A DNA stretch of 64,000 bases from Pseudomonas sp. K2I15 (lineage in GTDB: Bacteria; Pseudomonadota; Gammaproteobacteria; Pseudomonadales; Pseudomonadaceae), in NCBI RefSeq assembly GCF_002204795.1, contig NZ_NIXO01000021.1, forward strand, positions 34,697 through 98,696, in the 5' to 3' direction. A program made the position numbers and the translations under genes. Within the stretch, counting starts at the first letter, position 1, and each line of letters starts with the position of its first letter. Shown here piece after piece: positions 53,074-62,576 of the stretch. The notes under the pieces are model-generated. The model was not told the DNA's origin and did no database searches. It saw only the letters and a program-made list of their open reading frames with translations.

Positions 53074-53570
53074 TTAGCGACGACAGCGATCAGTTCAACC
53101 CCCAGGACCCGCGCCCAGCAGACGCCGGCAAGCCATCGAAAAGCGAAAAGCGTCGTTCGGCCCGCCAGCTCGCGACCCAGGCCTTGTACCAGCGCCACAT
53201 GGCGAAAACCTCGCTGAATGAAATCGAGGCGCAGTTTCGCGTCGACAACGATTTCAGCGCGGCCGATGCCAGCTACTTCCACGACATCCTGCACGGTGTT
53301 CCGGCCAACCTGGCCGAGATCGACGCTGCACTGACGCCGTGCCTGGACCTCGCGATCGACGAGCTGGACCCGGTTGAACTGGCCGTATTGCGCCTGTCCA
53401 CCTGGGAACTGCTCAAGCGCGTCGACGTGCCGTACCGCGTAGTGATCAACGAAGGGATCGAACTGGCGAAAGTCTACGGTTCCACCGACGGTCACAAATT
53501 CGTCAACGGCGTGCTCGACAAGCTGGCCCCGCGCCTGCGTGAAGCCGAAGTGAAGGCGTACAAGCGCTAA
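53070..53570 (+). CDS. nusB: Transcription antitermination protein NusB
   Basis: 166 residues. With NusE it binds boxA RNA for rRNA antitermination. Residues ~28 on show [72 protein letters not shown], all conserved. The polar N-terminal ~27 residues are longer than in E. coli, as usual for Pseudomonas. GTG start overlapping the ribH stop. Confidence 0.95.
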   Translation: MISDDSDQFNPQDPRPADAGKPSKSEKRRSARQLATQALYQRHMAKTSLNEIEAQFRVDNDFSAADASYFHDILHGVPANLAEIDAALTPCLDLAIDELDPVELAVLRLSTWELLKRVDVPYRVVINEGIELAKVYGSTDGHKFVNGVLDKLAPRLREAEVKAYKR

Positions 53571-53588
53571 CTGGCGCTTGCTGACGCA

Positions 53589-54542
53589 ATGGGCGAGTTT
53601 GAGCTGATCCGCAACTACTTCGCCGCCGCGCCTTGTGCGCAGGGCGGCAAAGGCATTGCACTGGGGATTGGCGACGACTGCGCCTTGCTGGCGGTTCCTC
53701 CCGGGGAACAGCTGGCGATTTCTACCGATACCTTGGTGGCCGGCGTGCATTTTGCCGACCCCTGCGATCCGTTTCTGCTCGGCCAGCGCTCGCTGGCCGT
53801 GGCAGTCAGCGACCTGGCAGCCATGGGCGCCAATCCCCTTGCTTTTACCCTTGCCCTGACGACTCCGACGGTTGATGCCGATTGGCTGCAACGCTATGCC
53901 CAGGGTTTGAACGTCATGGCGCAGAATTGCGGTGTGGTTTTGGTGGGTGGCGACACAACCCGTGGGCCGCTGAGCCTGACCATGACCGTGTTTGGCCGGG
54001 TGCCGGCGGGCCAGGCATTGACCCGCAGCGGCGCGCAGCCTGGCGACTTGCTGTGTGTGGGCGGTGAACTGGGCAACGCGGCGGGCGCATTGCCGCTGGT
54101 GTTGGGGCAGCGCACGGCAGAGGCCGCTATTGCCGAGCCGCTGCTGGCCCATTACTGGTCGCCACAACCACAGTTGGCGCTGGGCTTGGCGCTGCGGGGC
54201 AAGGCGACGTCCGCGATGGATATTTCCGACGGCCTTTTGGCTGATTGCGGGCATATCGCCAAGGCTTCGGCTGTCAGCTTGTTGATCGAGCAGCAACAAT
54301 TGCCGTTGTCGGCGGCCTTACTCGCATTTGTCGGCGACGCCGATGCCCGGGTGGCTGCATTGAGTGGCGGTGATGACTACGTGCTGGCGTTCACCTTGCC
54401 GCCTGTCGAGCTGGCGCCGTTGCTGGCGGCCGGTGTGCCGGTGCATGTGATCGGCCGGGTCGAGGCGGGGCAGGGCGTTACACTGCTGGACGCGGCTGGC
54501 CAGGACATCACGCCAGCCATCCGTGGCTATCAACATTTCTGA
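53589..54542 (+). CDS. thiL: Thiamine-monophosphate kinase ThiL
   Basis: 317 residues making thiamine pyrophosphate from the monophosphate. GEFELIRNYFA, GIGDDCALL (metal-binding Asp), ISTDTLVAGVHF, VSDLAAMGANPLAFTLAL, GGDTTRG and AMDISDGLLADCGHI are family motifs. It follows nusB by 18 bases. In P. aeruginosa and many relatives pgpA follows thiL. Here ribA comes next, with no pgpA between. Confidence 0.95.
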   Translation: MGEFELIRNYFAAAPCAQGGKGIALGIGDDCALLAVPPGEQLAISTDTLVAGVHFADPCDPFLLGQRSLAVAVSDLAAMGANPLAFTLALTTPTVDADWLQRYAQGLNVMAQNCGVVLVGGDTTRGPLSLTMTVFGRVPAGQALTRSGAQPGDLLCVGGELGNAAGALPLVLGQRTAEAAIAEPLLAHYWSPQPQLALGLALRGKATSAMDISDGLLADCGHIAKASAVSLLIEQQQLPLSAALLAFVGDADARVAALSGGDDYVLAFTLPPVELAPLLAAGVPVHVIGRVEAGQGVTLLDAAGQDITPAIRGYQHF

Positions 54543-54670
54543 ACAGCATAGAACCAAGCTGAAGGCCAATCGAACCGATTGATCTTTATCAGCGACAATT
54601 CAGCTTAAGCGTCTGTAGGAACCTGCTGTTACAATCTATCCCCTGTGAAATCTGAAATCAGGAGCACACG

Positions 54671-55288
54671 GTGCCCGTCGTTTTCGTTGCCGCTTCCAAG
54701 CTGCCAACCCCTTTTGCCACGTTCACCATGAATGGCTTTCTTGAACAAGCCACCGGGCGCGAACACGTTGTTCTGAGCCTCGGTGATGTGGCCGACGGCG
54801 CTCCGGTTCTCGGCCGCTTGCACTCTGAATGCCTGACCGGCGACGCCCTGTTCAGCCAGCGCTGTGACTGCGGCTCGCAACTGGAAGCCGCCATGCAGGC
54901 CATCGCACGCGAAGGCCGTGGCGTGTTGCTGTACTTGCGTCAGGAAGGCCGTGGCATTGGCCTGCTGAACAAGATCCGCGCCTACGAGCTGCAAGATGGC
55001 GGCGCCGACACCGTTGAAGCCAACGAGCGTCTGGGCTTTGCTGCCGACCAACGTGACTATGCGATCTGCCTGCCGATGCTCCAGCACTTGGGCGTCAAAT
55101 CCCTGCGCTTGATGACCAACAACCCACGCAAGGTCAAAGCCTTGACCGACATGGGCATCACCGTCGCCGAGCGCGTGCCGCTGCACACCGGCCACAACCC
55201 GCACAACAAACTCTACCTGGCCACCAAGGCCAGCAAGCTCGACCACATGATGGGCAACGAGCATCAGGGCGAGGCCGACCGGGCGTGA
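54671..55288 (+). CDS. ribA: GTP cyclohydrolase II RibA
   Basis: 205 residues; first committed step of riboflavin synthesis from GTP. GTG start behind AGGAG. The zinc cysteines are in [21 protein letters not shown], the substrate motifs are [21 protein letters not shown], and [19 protein letters not shown] follows. This is the working cyclohydrolase that complements the degenerate domain of RibBX. Promoter-like TACAAT (54629-54634) upstream suggests its own transcription start. Its TGA overlaps the next gene's GTG. Confidence 0.96.
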   Translation: MPVVFVAASKLPTPFATFTMNGFLEQATGREHVVLSLGDVADGAPVLGRLHSECLTGDALFSQRCDCGSQLEAAMQAIAREGRGVLLYLRQEGRGIGLLNKIRAYELQDGGADTVEANERLGFAADQRDYAICLPMLQHLGVKSLRLMTNNPRKVKALTDMGITVAERVPLHTGHNPHNKLYLATKASKLDHMMGNEHQGEADRA

Positions 55289-55704
55289 CGCGCGGCCAGG
55301 TCAAGCGGCGACTGTCGTTTAACTGGTGGCAATACCTGGCGTTGGCGCTGGCGCCGTTGTTTGTGATCAACCTGGTGTTTGGCAAGGCCGAGCCCTTGCT
55401 GCCGGTGCTGGCAATGCCGTTTTTTATCGCAGGCGTGGCGTCGATGTTTGTCAGCCTGCGTTACTTCCATGGCTATAAACACGCGCTGATCGCCACCGGC
55501 AAAGCCCTCGATACCCCCGAAGAACCGGCTGCCTGGATCACCCTCGCGGCCCGTCGCCGTGTGGCGTTGCTGGTGGCCGCGCTGCCAGCCTGGGTCGGCG
55601 CGCTGGCGGTGTTTGTGGGGCTGGAGGCGGTGCCGTTGTTTCTGCTGGCGCTGTCGACCCTGGTGCTGTTCTACCTCTACCGCATTCCGCGTCAGTTGGG
55701 TTGA
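55285..55704 (+). CDS. Conserved membrane protein (PA4046-like)
   Basis: 139 residues, GTG start overlapping the ribA stop. Four hydrophobic segments: [56 protein letters not shown] and [14 protein letters not shown]. The basic N terminus [11 protein letters not shown] probably faces the cytosol. The function is unknown. Its position between ribA and a BtuF-like gene is conserved with P. aeruginosa. Confidence 0.8.
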   Translation: MTRGQVKRRLSFNWWQYLALALAPLFVINLVFGKAEPLLPVLAMPFFIAGVASMFVSLRYFHGYKHALIATGKALDTPEEPAAWITLAARRRVALLVAALPAWVGALAVFVGLEAVPLFLLALSTLVLFYLYRIPRQLG

Positions 55705-56501
55705 TGCGCGCTTGGCTTGCGATGTTGCTGCTGGTCGTCGCGGCCCAGGTTTCGGCGGTTGAGCGGGTTGTGAGCCTTGCACCTTCCTTGTCTGAAATCG
55801 TTGTTGAGCTGGGCGCTGCCGATTTGCTGGTGGGCGTGCTGGATGGCGGCGAGCGGCCTTCTGCGTTGGCGAACGTGCCGTCAGTCGGGCGCTACGGGCA
55901 GTTGGACATGGAGCGGCTGCTCAGCCTCAAGCCGGACCTGATCCTGCTCTGGCCCGGCAGCGTCGGCCCCGCGCAGCGTGAGCAACTTCAGCGCTTGAAC
56001 ATCCCGGTGTTTGTCGCCGAACCCCACAGCCTCGAACAACTCACTTCACAGGTCGAAACCATTGCCCGGCAATTGGGGCGGGATGACGCTGGCCGTCAAT
56101 TGGCCGCGCAGTTGCGTCAGCGCTTGGCCGACCTGCGCCTGCGCTATTACCGGGCCGAGCCGTTGCGGGTGTTTTATCAGGTGTGGAACCAGCCGCTGTA
56201 CACCGTTGGCGGCGGGCAGATCATCAGCGATGCGCTGGGTGTGTGCGGGGCGCGCAATGTATTCGACGACCTCAAGTTGCCGGCGCCGCAGGTCAGCATT
56301 GAGTCGGTGTTGCAGCGCAATCCCGAGGTGATTCTGGCGGGCGATCAAGCGCAGCTGGATGCCTGGAAGGCCTGGCCCCAAGTGGCGGCGGTGGCGGCCG
56401 GGCATTTGCTGCTGGTGCCCGACAAGGGCCTGGAGCGGCCCAGCGGGCAGATGCTGGAGGCTGTGGCGCGGTTGTGTCAGGTGCTTGCACCGGGGCTGTA
56501 A
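55704..56501 (+). CDS. btuF: BtuF-like cobalamin/metal-chelate binding protein
   Basis: 265 residues from ATG 55704, which overlaps the previous stop (TGATG). Signal peptide [18 protein letters not shown]. Substrate-binding fold with RVVSLAPSLSEIVVELGAADLLVGV, SVGRYGQLDMERLLSLKPDLILLWPG and VYQ/VWNQPLYTVGGGQIISDALGVCGARNVF, typical of the BtuF group of periplasmic binding proteins. No btuCD genes adjoin. A BtuB-like receptor gene lies convergently downstream, so cobalamin uptake is likely. Confidence 0.8.
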   Translation: MRAWLAMLLLVVAAQVSAVERVVSLAPSLSEIVVELGAADLLVGVLDGGERPSALANVPSVGRYGQLDMERLLSLKPDLILLWPGSVGPAQREQLQRLNIPVFVAEPHSLEQLTSQVETIARQLGRDDAGRQLAAQLRQRLADLRLRYYRAEPLRVFYQVWNQPLYTVGGGQIISDALGVCGARNVFDDLKLPAPQVSIESVLQRNPEVILAGDQAQLDAWKAWPQVAAVAAGHLLLVPDKGLERPSGQMLEAVARLCQVLAPGL

Positions 56502-56505
56502 GACC

Positions 56506-56592
56506 GCTATCGCAGGCAAGCCAGCTCCCACATTTGACCGAGTCGTCTGGATAAACACGGTCCCCTGTGAGAGCCGGGCTTGCCCGCGATGG
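56506..56592. repeat. REP pair between btuF and btuB
   Basis: GCTATCGCAGGCAAGCCAGC and inverse GAGCCGGGCTTGCCCGCGAT, imperfect arms. It lies in the convergent gap and may end both transcripts. Confidence 0.75.
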
Positions 56593-56608
56593 GGCCGGTG
56601 CAGACGAC

Positions 56609-58504
56609 TTAGAGTTCCGGGGTCCAGGTGACGCCGAACATCAGCGCGCGGCCTTCTTCCCGATAACCATACTGCTGGCCTTGATACTGATACAGCGCCC
56701 GGCTGTAGTCTTTGTTCAGCAGGTTATCGAGCTTCATTTCCAGCTTGATCTCATTATTCACCGCCCAACTGCCTCGTAGCCCGAGCAAGCCATAACCGCC
56801 CATGGATTGCTGATTCGCCGCGTCGTCATAGCTGCTGCTCACCGCCTGCCAGCTGGTGCCGACGCCGAGCTTATCGAATTGACGATCCAGGTCCAGGCTC
56901 ACGGTGCGCCTGGCTCTGCGCGCCAGTGTGCGCCCGGTGTCGCGGTCCTGTGGGTCGATCAGTGCAATGCCGAGGCTACTTTGCCAGCCGAACAACTCTT
57001 GCTTGAGCGCCGCCTCAAAGCCATTGATACGCGCCGAGCTGACGTTTTGCGGGCCGTTGCTGGCGAACACAATCGCATCCTGAATATCGGTGCGGTACAG
57101 CGAGGCTTCCAGTCGGCTGGTGTCGCTGAGTTGGCTGCGCCACTGCACTTCGTAGCTTTTCGAGGTTTCGGGCTTGAGGTTCGGGTTGCTGTTTTTCCCG
57201 TAGCTATCATCCGGGTAGTAGAGGTCGTTGAAGGTCGGCGCACGGAAGCCTTCGCTGTAGCTCAACAGCAGGTCATTGTCCGGGTTCAGCGGCAGGGTGA
57301 AGGTGCCGCTCCAGCTGTTGTGGCGGCCGAACTGTTGGTTCTGGTCGCGGCGCAGGCCCAGTTCGGTGGAGAAATGCTGGGTTTGAAAACGATGCTGGAT
57401 AAACGCGGCGCGGTTCCAGCGACTGTTTTCATTGAGTTGGGCGCTGCTGTTGACCCGGTCTTCGTACCAGTCGCCGCCCAGGATCAGGCTGTTCTGGTCG
57501 TTGAGGGTCAGGTCGTTCTGCCAGTTCAGCGAGTTGCGGTAGGTGTTGAACACACTGCGTTCGTCGCTGAGCTTGTCCCGGGTTTGTTCGCGGTTTTCGC
57601 TGTGGCCCATTTCTACGCGGGAGCTCCACGCGTCATTGATGCGTGCGTCGACATAGCTGCCGATGCTGCTCACGGTGAAGTCGTTGTAGGGCTTCTGCTG
57701 GAAGCTTTGGAAGGTGGCCGTATCAAAGCGACCGAACGGGCTGTCGAATTCGTTTTTGCCACGGTTATCCAGCACGTTCACGCCCGCTTCGAGGTCATCG
57801 TTGAAGGCGTGGCTCAGGCTGAAACGGGTGGACTGGTTGCGATAGGCATCATGGTCGCCGTCACTTGGGTAGGAGGCGTGGGTGCGATCGATGCCGGCGG
57901 TGTCATCCAGGCTGGCGCCGAGGTTGAAGCGGGTTTGCCCGTCGCCGCCGGACAAGCCCAGGCTGCGTTCCCACGTCTGGTTGCTGCCAAATCCCACATG
58001 CACGCGGGGCTGCAGGCCGGATTCGTTACCGCGCCGGGTGAAGATCTGAATCACCCCGCCAATCGCATCGCTGCCGTAGATCACCGAGCGCGAACCGCGC
58101 AACACTTCCACCCGTTCGATCTGCTGGATGTTCAGGTGCTGCAGGTTGCTGTCGCCGGAGGTCGAGTTGCCGATGCGCTGGCCGTCTACCAGCACCAGGC
58201 TTTGGGCCGATTTGGTGCCGCGAATGTAAATGCTCGCCAGGCTGCCACGGCCACCGGCTTGCGAAACCTGTACGCCGGGCACGCGGCTGAGCAGGTCGGT
58301 CACGCTGGTGGGTTGCAGGCGGTCGATGTCATCGCGGGTGAAGACGGTGTTGGCGGCGCTGCTGTCGTTGCGCGCTTGCACCTGGCGGTTGGCGCTGATC
58401 ACTACGTCGGGAAGTTTCAGGGCTTCGTCGCGCTCGAAGCTGTCGGCGAGTAGGTCGGTGGTTGGCAATAACAGAAGGGGCAGGGCAAAACGAAGGCGGT
58501 TCAT
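56609..58504 (-). CDS. btuB: BtuB-like TonB-dependent receptor
   Basis: 631 residues from ATG 58504 (MNRLRFALPLLLLPTTDLLA), with signal peptide. The plug domain follows (LPDVVISANRQ, VFTRDDIDRLQPTSVTDLLSRVPGVQV, GRGSLASIYIRGTKSAQSLVLVDGQRIGN, VEVLRGSRSVIYGSDAIGGVIQIFTRRG). The 22-strand barrel ends in GVTWTPEL. Close to BtuB, the vitamin B12 receptor. No cobalamin riboswitch fits in the 141 bases to the end of dxs, which is mostly REP, so its control is unclear. Confidence 0.85.
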   Translation of the reverse strand: MNRLRFALPLLLLPTTDLLADSFERDEALKLPDVVISANRQVQARNDSSAANTVFTRDDIDRLQPTSVTDLLSRVPGVQVSQAGGRGSLASIYIRGTKSAQSLVLVDGQRIGNSTSGDSNLQHLNIQQIERVEVLRGSRSVIYGSDAIGGVIQIFTRRGNESGLQPRVHVGFGSNQTWERSLGLSGGDGQTRFNLGASLDDTAGIDRTHASYPSDGDHDAYRNQSTRFSLSHAFNDDLEAGVNVLDNRGKNEFDSPFGRFDTATFQSFQQKPYNDFTVSSIGSYVDARINDAWSSRVEMGHSENREQTRDKLSDERSVFNTYRNSLNWQNDLTLNDQNSLILGGDWYEDRVNSSAQLNENSRWNRAAFIQHRFQTQHFSTELGLRRDQNQQFGRHNSWSGTFTLPLNPDNDLLLSYSEGFRAPTFNDLYYPDDSYGKNSNPNLKPETSKSYEVQWRSQLSDTSRLEASLYRTDIQDAIVFASNGPQNVSSARINGFEAALKQELFGWQSSLGIALIDPQDRDTGRTLARRARRTVSLDLDRQFDKLGVGTSWQAVSSSYDDAANQQSMGGYGLLGLRGSWAVNNEIKLEMKLDNLLNKDYSRALYQYQGQQYGYREEGRALMFGVTWTPEL

Positions 58505-58537
58505 GGCTGTCCGTAGCATTTGAAAATGGCATAAAAC

Positions 58538-58633
58538 AAATGTGGGAGCGGGCTTGTTCGCGAAGGCGTAGTGTCAGCCAATACATCTGTTGACTGACAC
58601 ACTGCTTTCGCGAGCAAGCCCGCTCCCACATTT
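58538..58633. repeat. REP pair between btuB and dxs
   Basis: Inverted arms AAATGTGGGAGCGGGCTTGT and GCAAGCCCGCTCCCACATTT around a TCAGTCAACAG-type centre. It lies directly upstream of btuB. Confidence 0.85.
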
Positions 58634-58645
58634 TTAATTGCGTTT

Positions 58646-60544
58646 CTACAGACCGAGCAGTGTCATGCGCTGACGAACCGAAGTTTCAATACCCGCCTCA
58701 TCCAGCCCGCACTCGGCCAGCATCTGCGCAGGCTTGGCATGCTCGACATACATATCTGGCAAGCCCAAATGCAGCACTGACTTGAGGATGTTCTCCCGCG
58801 CCAGGAACTCACTGACCGCCGCACCGGCGCCACCCATGATGGCGTTTTCTTCGAGGGTCACCAGCAGCTCATGGCTACCGGCGATCTCGCGCACCAAGGC
58901 TTCATCCAGTGGTTTGACGAAACGCATGTCCACCACCGTGGCGTCGATCTTCTCGGCCACTTTCAAGGCTTCGGCCAATTGCACGCCGAACACCAGCAGT
59001 GCAACGTTGCTGCCCTGGCGACGGACGATGCCCTTGCCGATTTCGATAGGCTCAAGGTCCTTTTCGATCACGGCATTCGGACCATTCCCACGCGGATAAC
59101 GCACAGCTGCCGGCCCGTTGTACAGGTGGCCGGTGCTGAGCATCTTGCGCAGTTCGTTCTCGTCACTCGGGGTCATCACCAGCATGCCGGGGATGCAACG
59201 CAGGTACGACAGGTCGAAACTGCCCGCGTGAGTCGGGCCGTCTTCGCCCACCAAACCGGCACGGTCGATGGCGAACAGCACGTCGAGGTTCTGCACCGCG
59301 ACGTCATGTATCAGTTGGTCATAACCGCGTTGCAGGAACGTGGAATAGATCGCTACCACCGGCTTGGCGCCTTCACAGGCCATGCCCGCGGCGAACGTCA
59401 CCGCGTGCTGCTCGGCGATGGCCACATCGAAATAGCGCAGCGGGAAACGCTCGCTGAACGCCACCAGGTCAGAACCTTCCTTCATCGCCGGGGTGATGCC
59501 CACCAGGCGCGGGTCGGCGGCGGCCATGTCGCACAGCCACTCGCCAAACACGCCGGAATACTTCGGCCCGCCGGGCTTCTTCGGCGCGGTGGCCGGGGCG
59601 TTCAGCGGTTCAAGCTTGGTGATCGCGTGGTAACCAATCGGATCGACTTCCGCCGGGGCGAAGCCTTTGCCTTTCTTGGTGACGATGTGTAGGAACTGCG
59701 GGCCTTTGAGGTCACGCATGTTGCGCAGGGTGGCGATCAGGGTCGGCAGGTCGTGGCCGTCGATCGGGCCGATGTAGTTCCAGCCCAGCTCTTCGAACAG
59801 GGTGCCGGGCACCAGCATACCCTTGGCGTATTCTTCGGTACGACGGGCAATTTCCCACGCGCCTGGCAGACGCGAGAGCACCTTCTTGCTGCCTTCACGC
59901 ATGCTGGCGTAAGTTCGGCTGGAGAGGATTTTTGCCAGGTAATTCGACAGGCCGCCGACATTGCGCGAGATCGACATGTCGTTGTCGTTGAGGATCACCA
60001 GCATGTTGGCGTTCACTTCCGGCGCATGGTTCAGCGCCTCGAAGGCCATGCCGGCGGTCAACGCGCCATCACCGATCACCGCAATCGCCTTGCGATCGCT
60101 GTTTTGCAGGCGGGCGGCAATGGCCATGCCCAGCGCTGCACTGATGGAGGTGCTGGAGTGGCCGACGCCAAAGGTGTCGTACTCGCTCTCGGAGCGGCGC
60201 GGGAAGGCGGCGATGCCGTCCTTCTGGCGCAGGCTGGCCATGCGCTCGCGGCGTCCGGTGAGGATCTTGTGCGGATAGGCCTGATGACCCACGTCCCACA
60301 CCAGCCGGTCGTCCGGGGTGTCGAATACGTAATGCAGCGCGATGGTCAGCTCGATGACGCCCAGGCCGGCACCGAAATGCCCACCGGTCTGGCCGACCGT
60401 GTAGAGCAATTCGAGGCGCAACTCATCGGCCAGGGTTTCCAGCTCGGCTTCACCCAGGCGGCGCAGGCCGGCTGGCGTGTTGGCACGGTCCAGCAGGGGC
60501 GTGGCCGGGCGCTTGCGGGGAATCTCTTGAAACGTCGTGGGCAT
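58646..60544 (-). CDS. dxs: 1-Deoxy-D-xylulose-5-phosphate synthase
   Basis: 632 residues; first step of the MEP isoprenoid pathway, joining pyruvate and glyceraldehyde 3-phosphate. The thiamine diphosphate motif is [17 protein letters not shown] ... LNDNDMSIS. Other motifs are [22 protein letters not shown]-type [21 protein letters not shown] and [15 protein letters not shown]. Last gene of the operon xseB-ispA-dxs, 111 bases after ispA. Normal length. Confidence 0.97.
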   Translation of the reverse strand: MPTTFQEIPRKRPATPLLDRANTPAGLRRLGEAELETLADELRLELLYTVGQTGGHFGAGLGVIELTIALHYVFDTPDDRLVWDVGHQAYPHKILTGRRERMASLRQKDGIAAFPRRSESEYDTFGVGHSSTSISAALGMAIAARLQNSDRKAIAVIGDGALTAGMAFEALNHAPEVNANMLVILNDNDMSISRNVGGLSNYLAKILSSRTYASMREGSKKVLSRLPGAWEIARRTEEYAKGMLVPGTLFEELGWNYIGPIDGHDLPTLIATLRNMRDLKGPQFLHIVTKKGKGFAPAEVDPIGYHAITKLEPLNAPATAPKKPGGPKYSGVFGEWLCDMAAADPRLVGITPAMKEGSDLVAFSERFPLRYFDVAIAEQHAVTFAAGMACEGAKPVVAIYSTFLQRGYDQLIHDVAVQNLDVLFAIDRAGLVGEDGPTHAGSFDLSYLRCIPGMLVMTPSDENELRKMLSTGHLYNGPAAVRYPRGNGPNAVIEKDLEPIEIGKGIVRRQGSNVALLVFGVQLAEALKVAEKIDATVVDMRFVKPLDEALVREIAGSHELLVTLEENAIMGGAGAAVSEFLARENILKSVLHLGLPDMYVEHAKPAQMLAECGLDEAGIETSVRQRMTLLGL

Positions 60545-60655
60545 CAGGCGAATCGTTATAGGTATAAGAAGAGGCGGCAGTTTACCTCAAGCATCGCAAA
60601 CTGCCCACGCAGAGCGCCGAACTTGGCTGATATGCAGTGGAAAAGGCCGGTGCTG

Positions 60656-61543
60656 TCAGTGGCGGCGTTCGACGATATACCGCGCCAGGTCACGCAACGG
60701 CTCGGCTGCCGCGTCGAAAGGTCGCAGGGCATCGAGGGCCTGATCCCGCAGCTCCAGGGCGTAAGCCTTGGCGGCTTCCAGGCCGAGTAGCGAAGGATAA
60801 GTCGGTTTGTCTCGTGCGATATCGGCACCCTGGCGTTTGCCCAGGGTTGCGGTATCACTTTCAACGTCGAGAATATCGTCCTGCACCTGGAACGCCAGGC
60901 CGATGGCCCGCGCGTAGGTCTGCAAGGCTGCCAACTGCGCAGCTTCGGCACGGCCACTGGCCAGGGCGCCGAGGTGCACAGCGGCTTCGATCAGCGCGCC
61001 TGTCTTGCGGCGGTGCATGTATTCGAGGGCTTGTTGATCGAGCTTGAGGCTGACCGAGCCCATGTCGATGGCTTGGCCGCCGACCATGCCGGCCGGGCCC
61101 GCAGCCAATGCCAGCGCGGTGACCATGCGCAGGCGGATCTCGGCGTTGATGCTGCTCAGGCGCGGGTCAAGCAGGGCGCTGAACGCCAGGCTTTGCAGGC
61201 CGTCACCCGCGAGAATCGCACAGGCTTCATCAAAGGCTTTATGAGTGGTGGGTTGGCCGCGACGCAGATCGTCGTCGTCCATCGCGGGCAAATCGTCGTG
61301 TACCAGGGAATAGGCGTGAATCAACTCCACCGCACAGGCGGCGCCGTTGGCTTGTTCCGCTTGTGCGCCGAGTGCTTCGCAGGCCGCGTAGGCGAGCAAC
61401 GGCCGCACGCGTTTGCCGCCGTTCATCACGCTGTAGCGCATGGCTTCGTACAGGCGGCTCAGCTCAGGGCTTGGCGCAATAAACAGCGGTTCCAGCGCAG
61501 CATTGACCCGGGCCTGGCTGCCGGCCTGATAAGCGTCGATCAT
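60656..61543 (-). CDS. ispA: Farnesyl diphosphate synthase IspA
   Basis: 295 residues making farnesyl diphosphate from IPP and geranyl/dimethylallyl diphosphate. The first Asp-rich motif [14 protein letters not shown] and the second DDILD (in [13 protein letters not shown]) bind magnesium. [20 protein letters not shown] and GDGLQSLAF are typical. Its ATG overlaps the xseB stop by 4 bases (ATGA). Confidence 0.96.
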   Translation of the reverse strand: MIDAYQAGSQARVNAALEPLFIAPSPELSRLYEAMRYSVMNGGKRVRPLLAYAACEALGAQAEQANGAACAVELIHAYSLVHDDLPAMDDDDLRRGQPTTHKAFDEACAILAGDGLQSLAFSALLDPRLSSINAEIRLRMVTALALAAGPAGMVGGQAIDMGSVSLKLDQQALEYMHRRKTGALIEAAVHLGALASGRAEAAQLAALQTYARAIGLAFQVQDDILDVESDTATLGKRQGADIARDKPTYPSLLGLEAAKAYALELRDQALDALRPFDAAAEPLRDLARYIVERRH

Positions 61544-61782
61544 TCAGGCTGTTCCGCATCGAAAGGTTCTTCGGCCAACTCCCCGTCGCGTTCCAGCAAC
61601 ACCTGGACCTTCTGCTCGGCCTGCGCCAGCGCGCTCTGGCAGTCGCGGGTCAGGCCGATGCCTTGCTCAAACGCCGTCAACGAGTCTTCCAGCGACAACT
61701 CGCCGTTCTCCATCCGCTCGACCAGGGTTTGCAGGTCGGCGAGGGATTGTTCGAAATCGAGTGCAACTTTTTTGCGGGCCAT
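61540..61782 (-). CDS. xseB: Exonuclease VII small subunit XseB
   Basis: 80 residues, the small helical subunit of exonuclease [49 protein letters not shown] is the family signature. First gene of the xseB-ispA-dxs operon. Confidence 0.95.
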   Translation of the reverse strand: MARKKVALDFEQSLADLQTLVERMENGELSLEDSLTAFEQGIGLTRDCQSALAQAEQKVQVLLERDGELAEEPFDAEQPE

Positions 61783-61870
61783 GGCGGCTATTCCGGTAGA
61801 CGGTAAACCGGCGCGACACTAGCAGACATGGGGGATTGGGGCAAATGAGTGGGGGGATTTGCGGGTGTGT

Positions 61871-61935
61871 GTGAGCCGAATAACCTGGCTAATCGGCTCA
61901 CCGAATGAGCCGATTAGCCAGGTTATTCGGCTCAC
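61871..61935. repeat. 30-bp perfect palindrome upstream of xseB
   Basis: Arms 61871-61900 (beginning GTGAGCCGAATAACC) and 61906-61935 are exact inverses around the five-base loop CCGAA. Each arm is itself partly symmetric (GAGCCGA ... TCGGCTC). No T run follows on either strand. It marks the step from core genes to the rhs region. In 61783-62191 I see no gene I can support. Confidence 0.9.
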
Positions 61936-62191
61936 CGTCGATCAGAAGTCGTATGAAGCCGGTCATCGGGTTTTTGGAGGTAGAGGGCAAGGCATTTATC
62001 AGGGAGATGAGGTGGTCGTTGGCGATTTAGCGCAGGTCACCCGATTGAGTCAGGTCGACCAGGAGTTTGCTGTGGTTAAGGTAGTGGAGCGGGGCGACGC
62101 TTTATGAAGCGGTCGTCGATGGGATGAGACGCTGTTGAGAGGGGGCGTTTCTTGCTGATAAAGCTATCGTGCTGGGAGATCCTTGTTTTGT

Positions 62192-62575
62192 TTAAACGTA
62201 TGTTGGGTGGAGTTGAATTTCAGTGGTTGTTAAATCCACATAGCATGGCTTTTGGGCTGGTGCCTCGTCTATTTCAATAAGAACAACAGATCCGCCAATT
62301 CTTATAGCTGCGCAATTATCGTCATCGAGAGAGATTAGCTCGGCCACCAAGTGCGTAACTCCGTTCTTGAAATACAAGAGATCAACGTTTGAGTCTGCGG
62401 GTTTAATATTTTCTCCCCAGAAAAAAATATTATCTAGATTCAATTCAACATCGCATTGTTGACCTACTTCAGGAGCGCTTCCAATCCACACTGCTACCCC
62501 GTTGCCGGCAGGTGAGCGAAAACTCACATGCAATGTGCTGTCTTTTGAAAATACGTCCGCTATTTTTACAATCAT
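62192..62575 (-). CDS. Candidate immunity protein for the adjacent Rhs toxin
   Basis: 127 residues, no family recognised. Starts one base after the rhs stop (TAG-A-ATG), the usual place for an immunity gene. AT-richer than the rhs core. Mostly beta strands in appearance (VSFRSPAGNGVAVWIG, LYFKNGVTHLVAELISLDDDNCAAIRIGGSVVLIEID), acidic, with no signal peptide. Function inferred only from position and size. Confidence 0.6.
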   Translation of the reverse strand: MIVKIADVFSKDSTLHVSFRSPAGNGVAVWIGSAPEVGQQCDVELNLDNIFFWGENIKPADSNVDLLYFKNGVTHLVAELISLDDDNCAAIRIGGSVVLIEIDEAPAQKPCYVDLTTTEIQLHPTYV

Positions 62576-62576
62576 T

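Noticed and set aside
61859..62107. 82-codon frame across the palindrome
   Set aside because: Its first third is the palindrome read as protein; no start signal and no known family.
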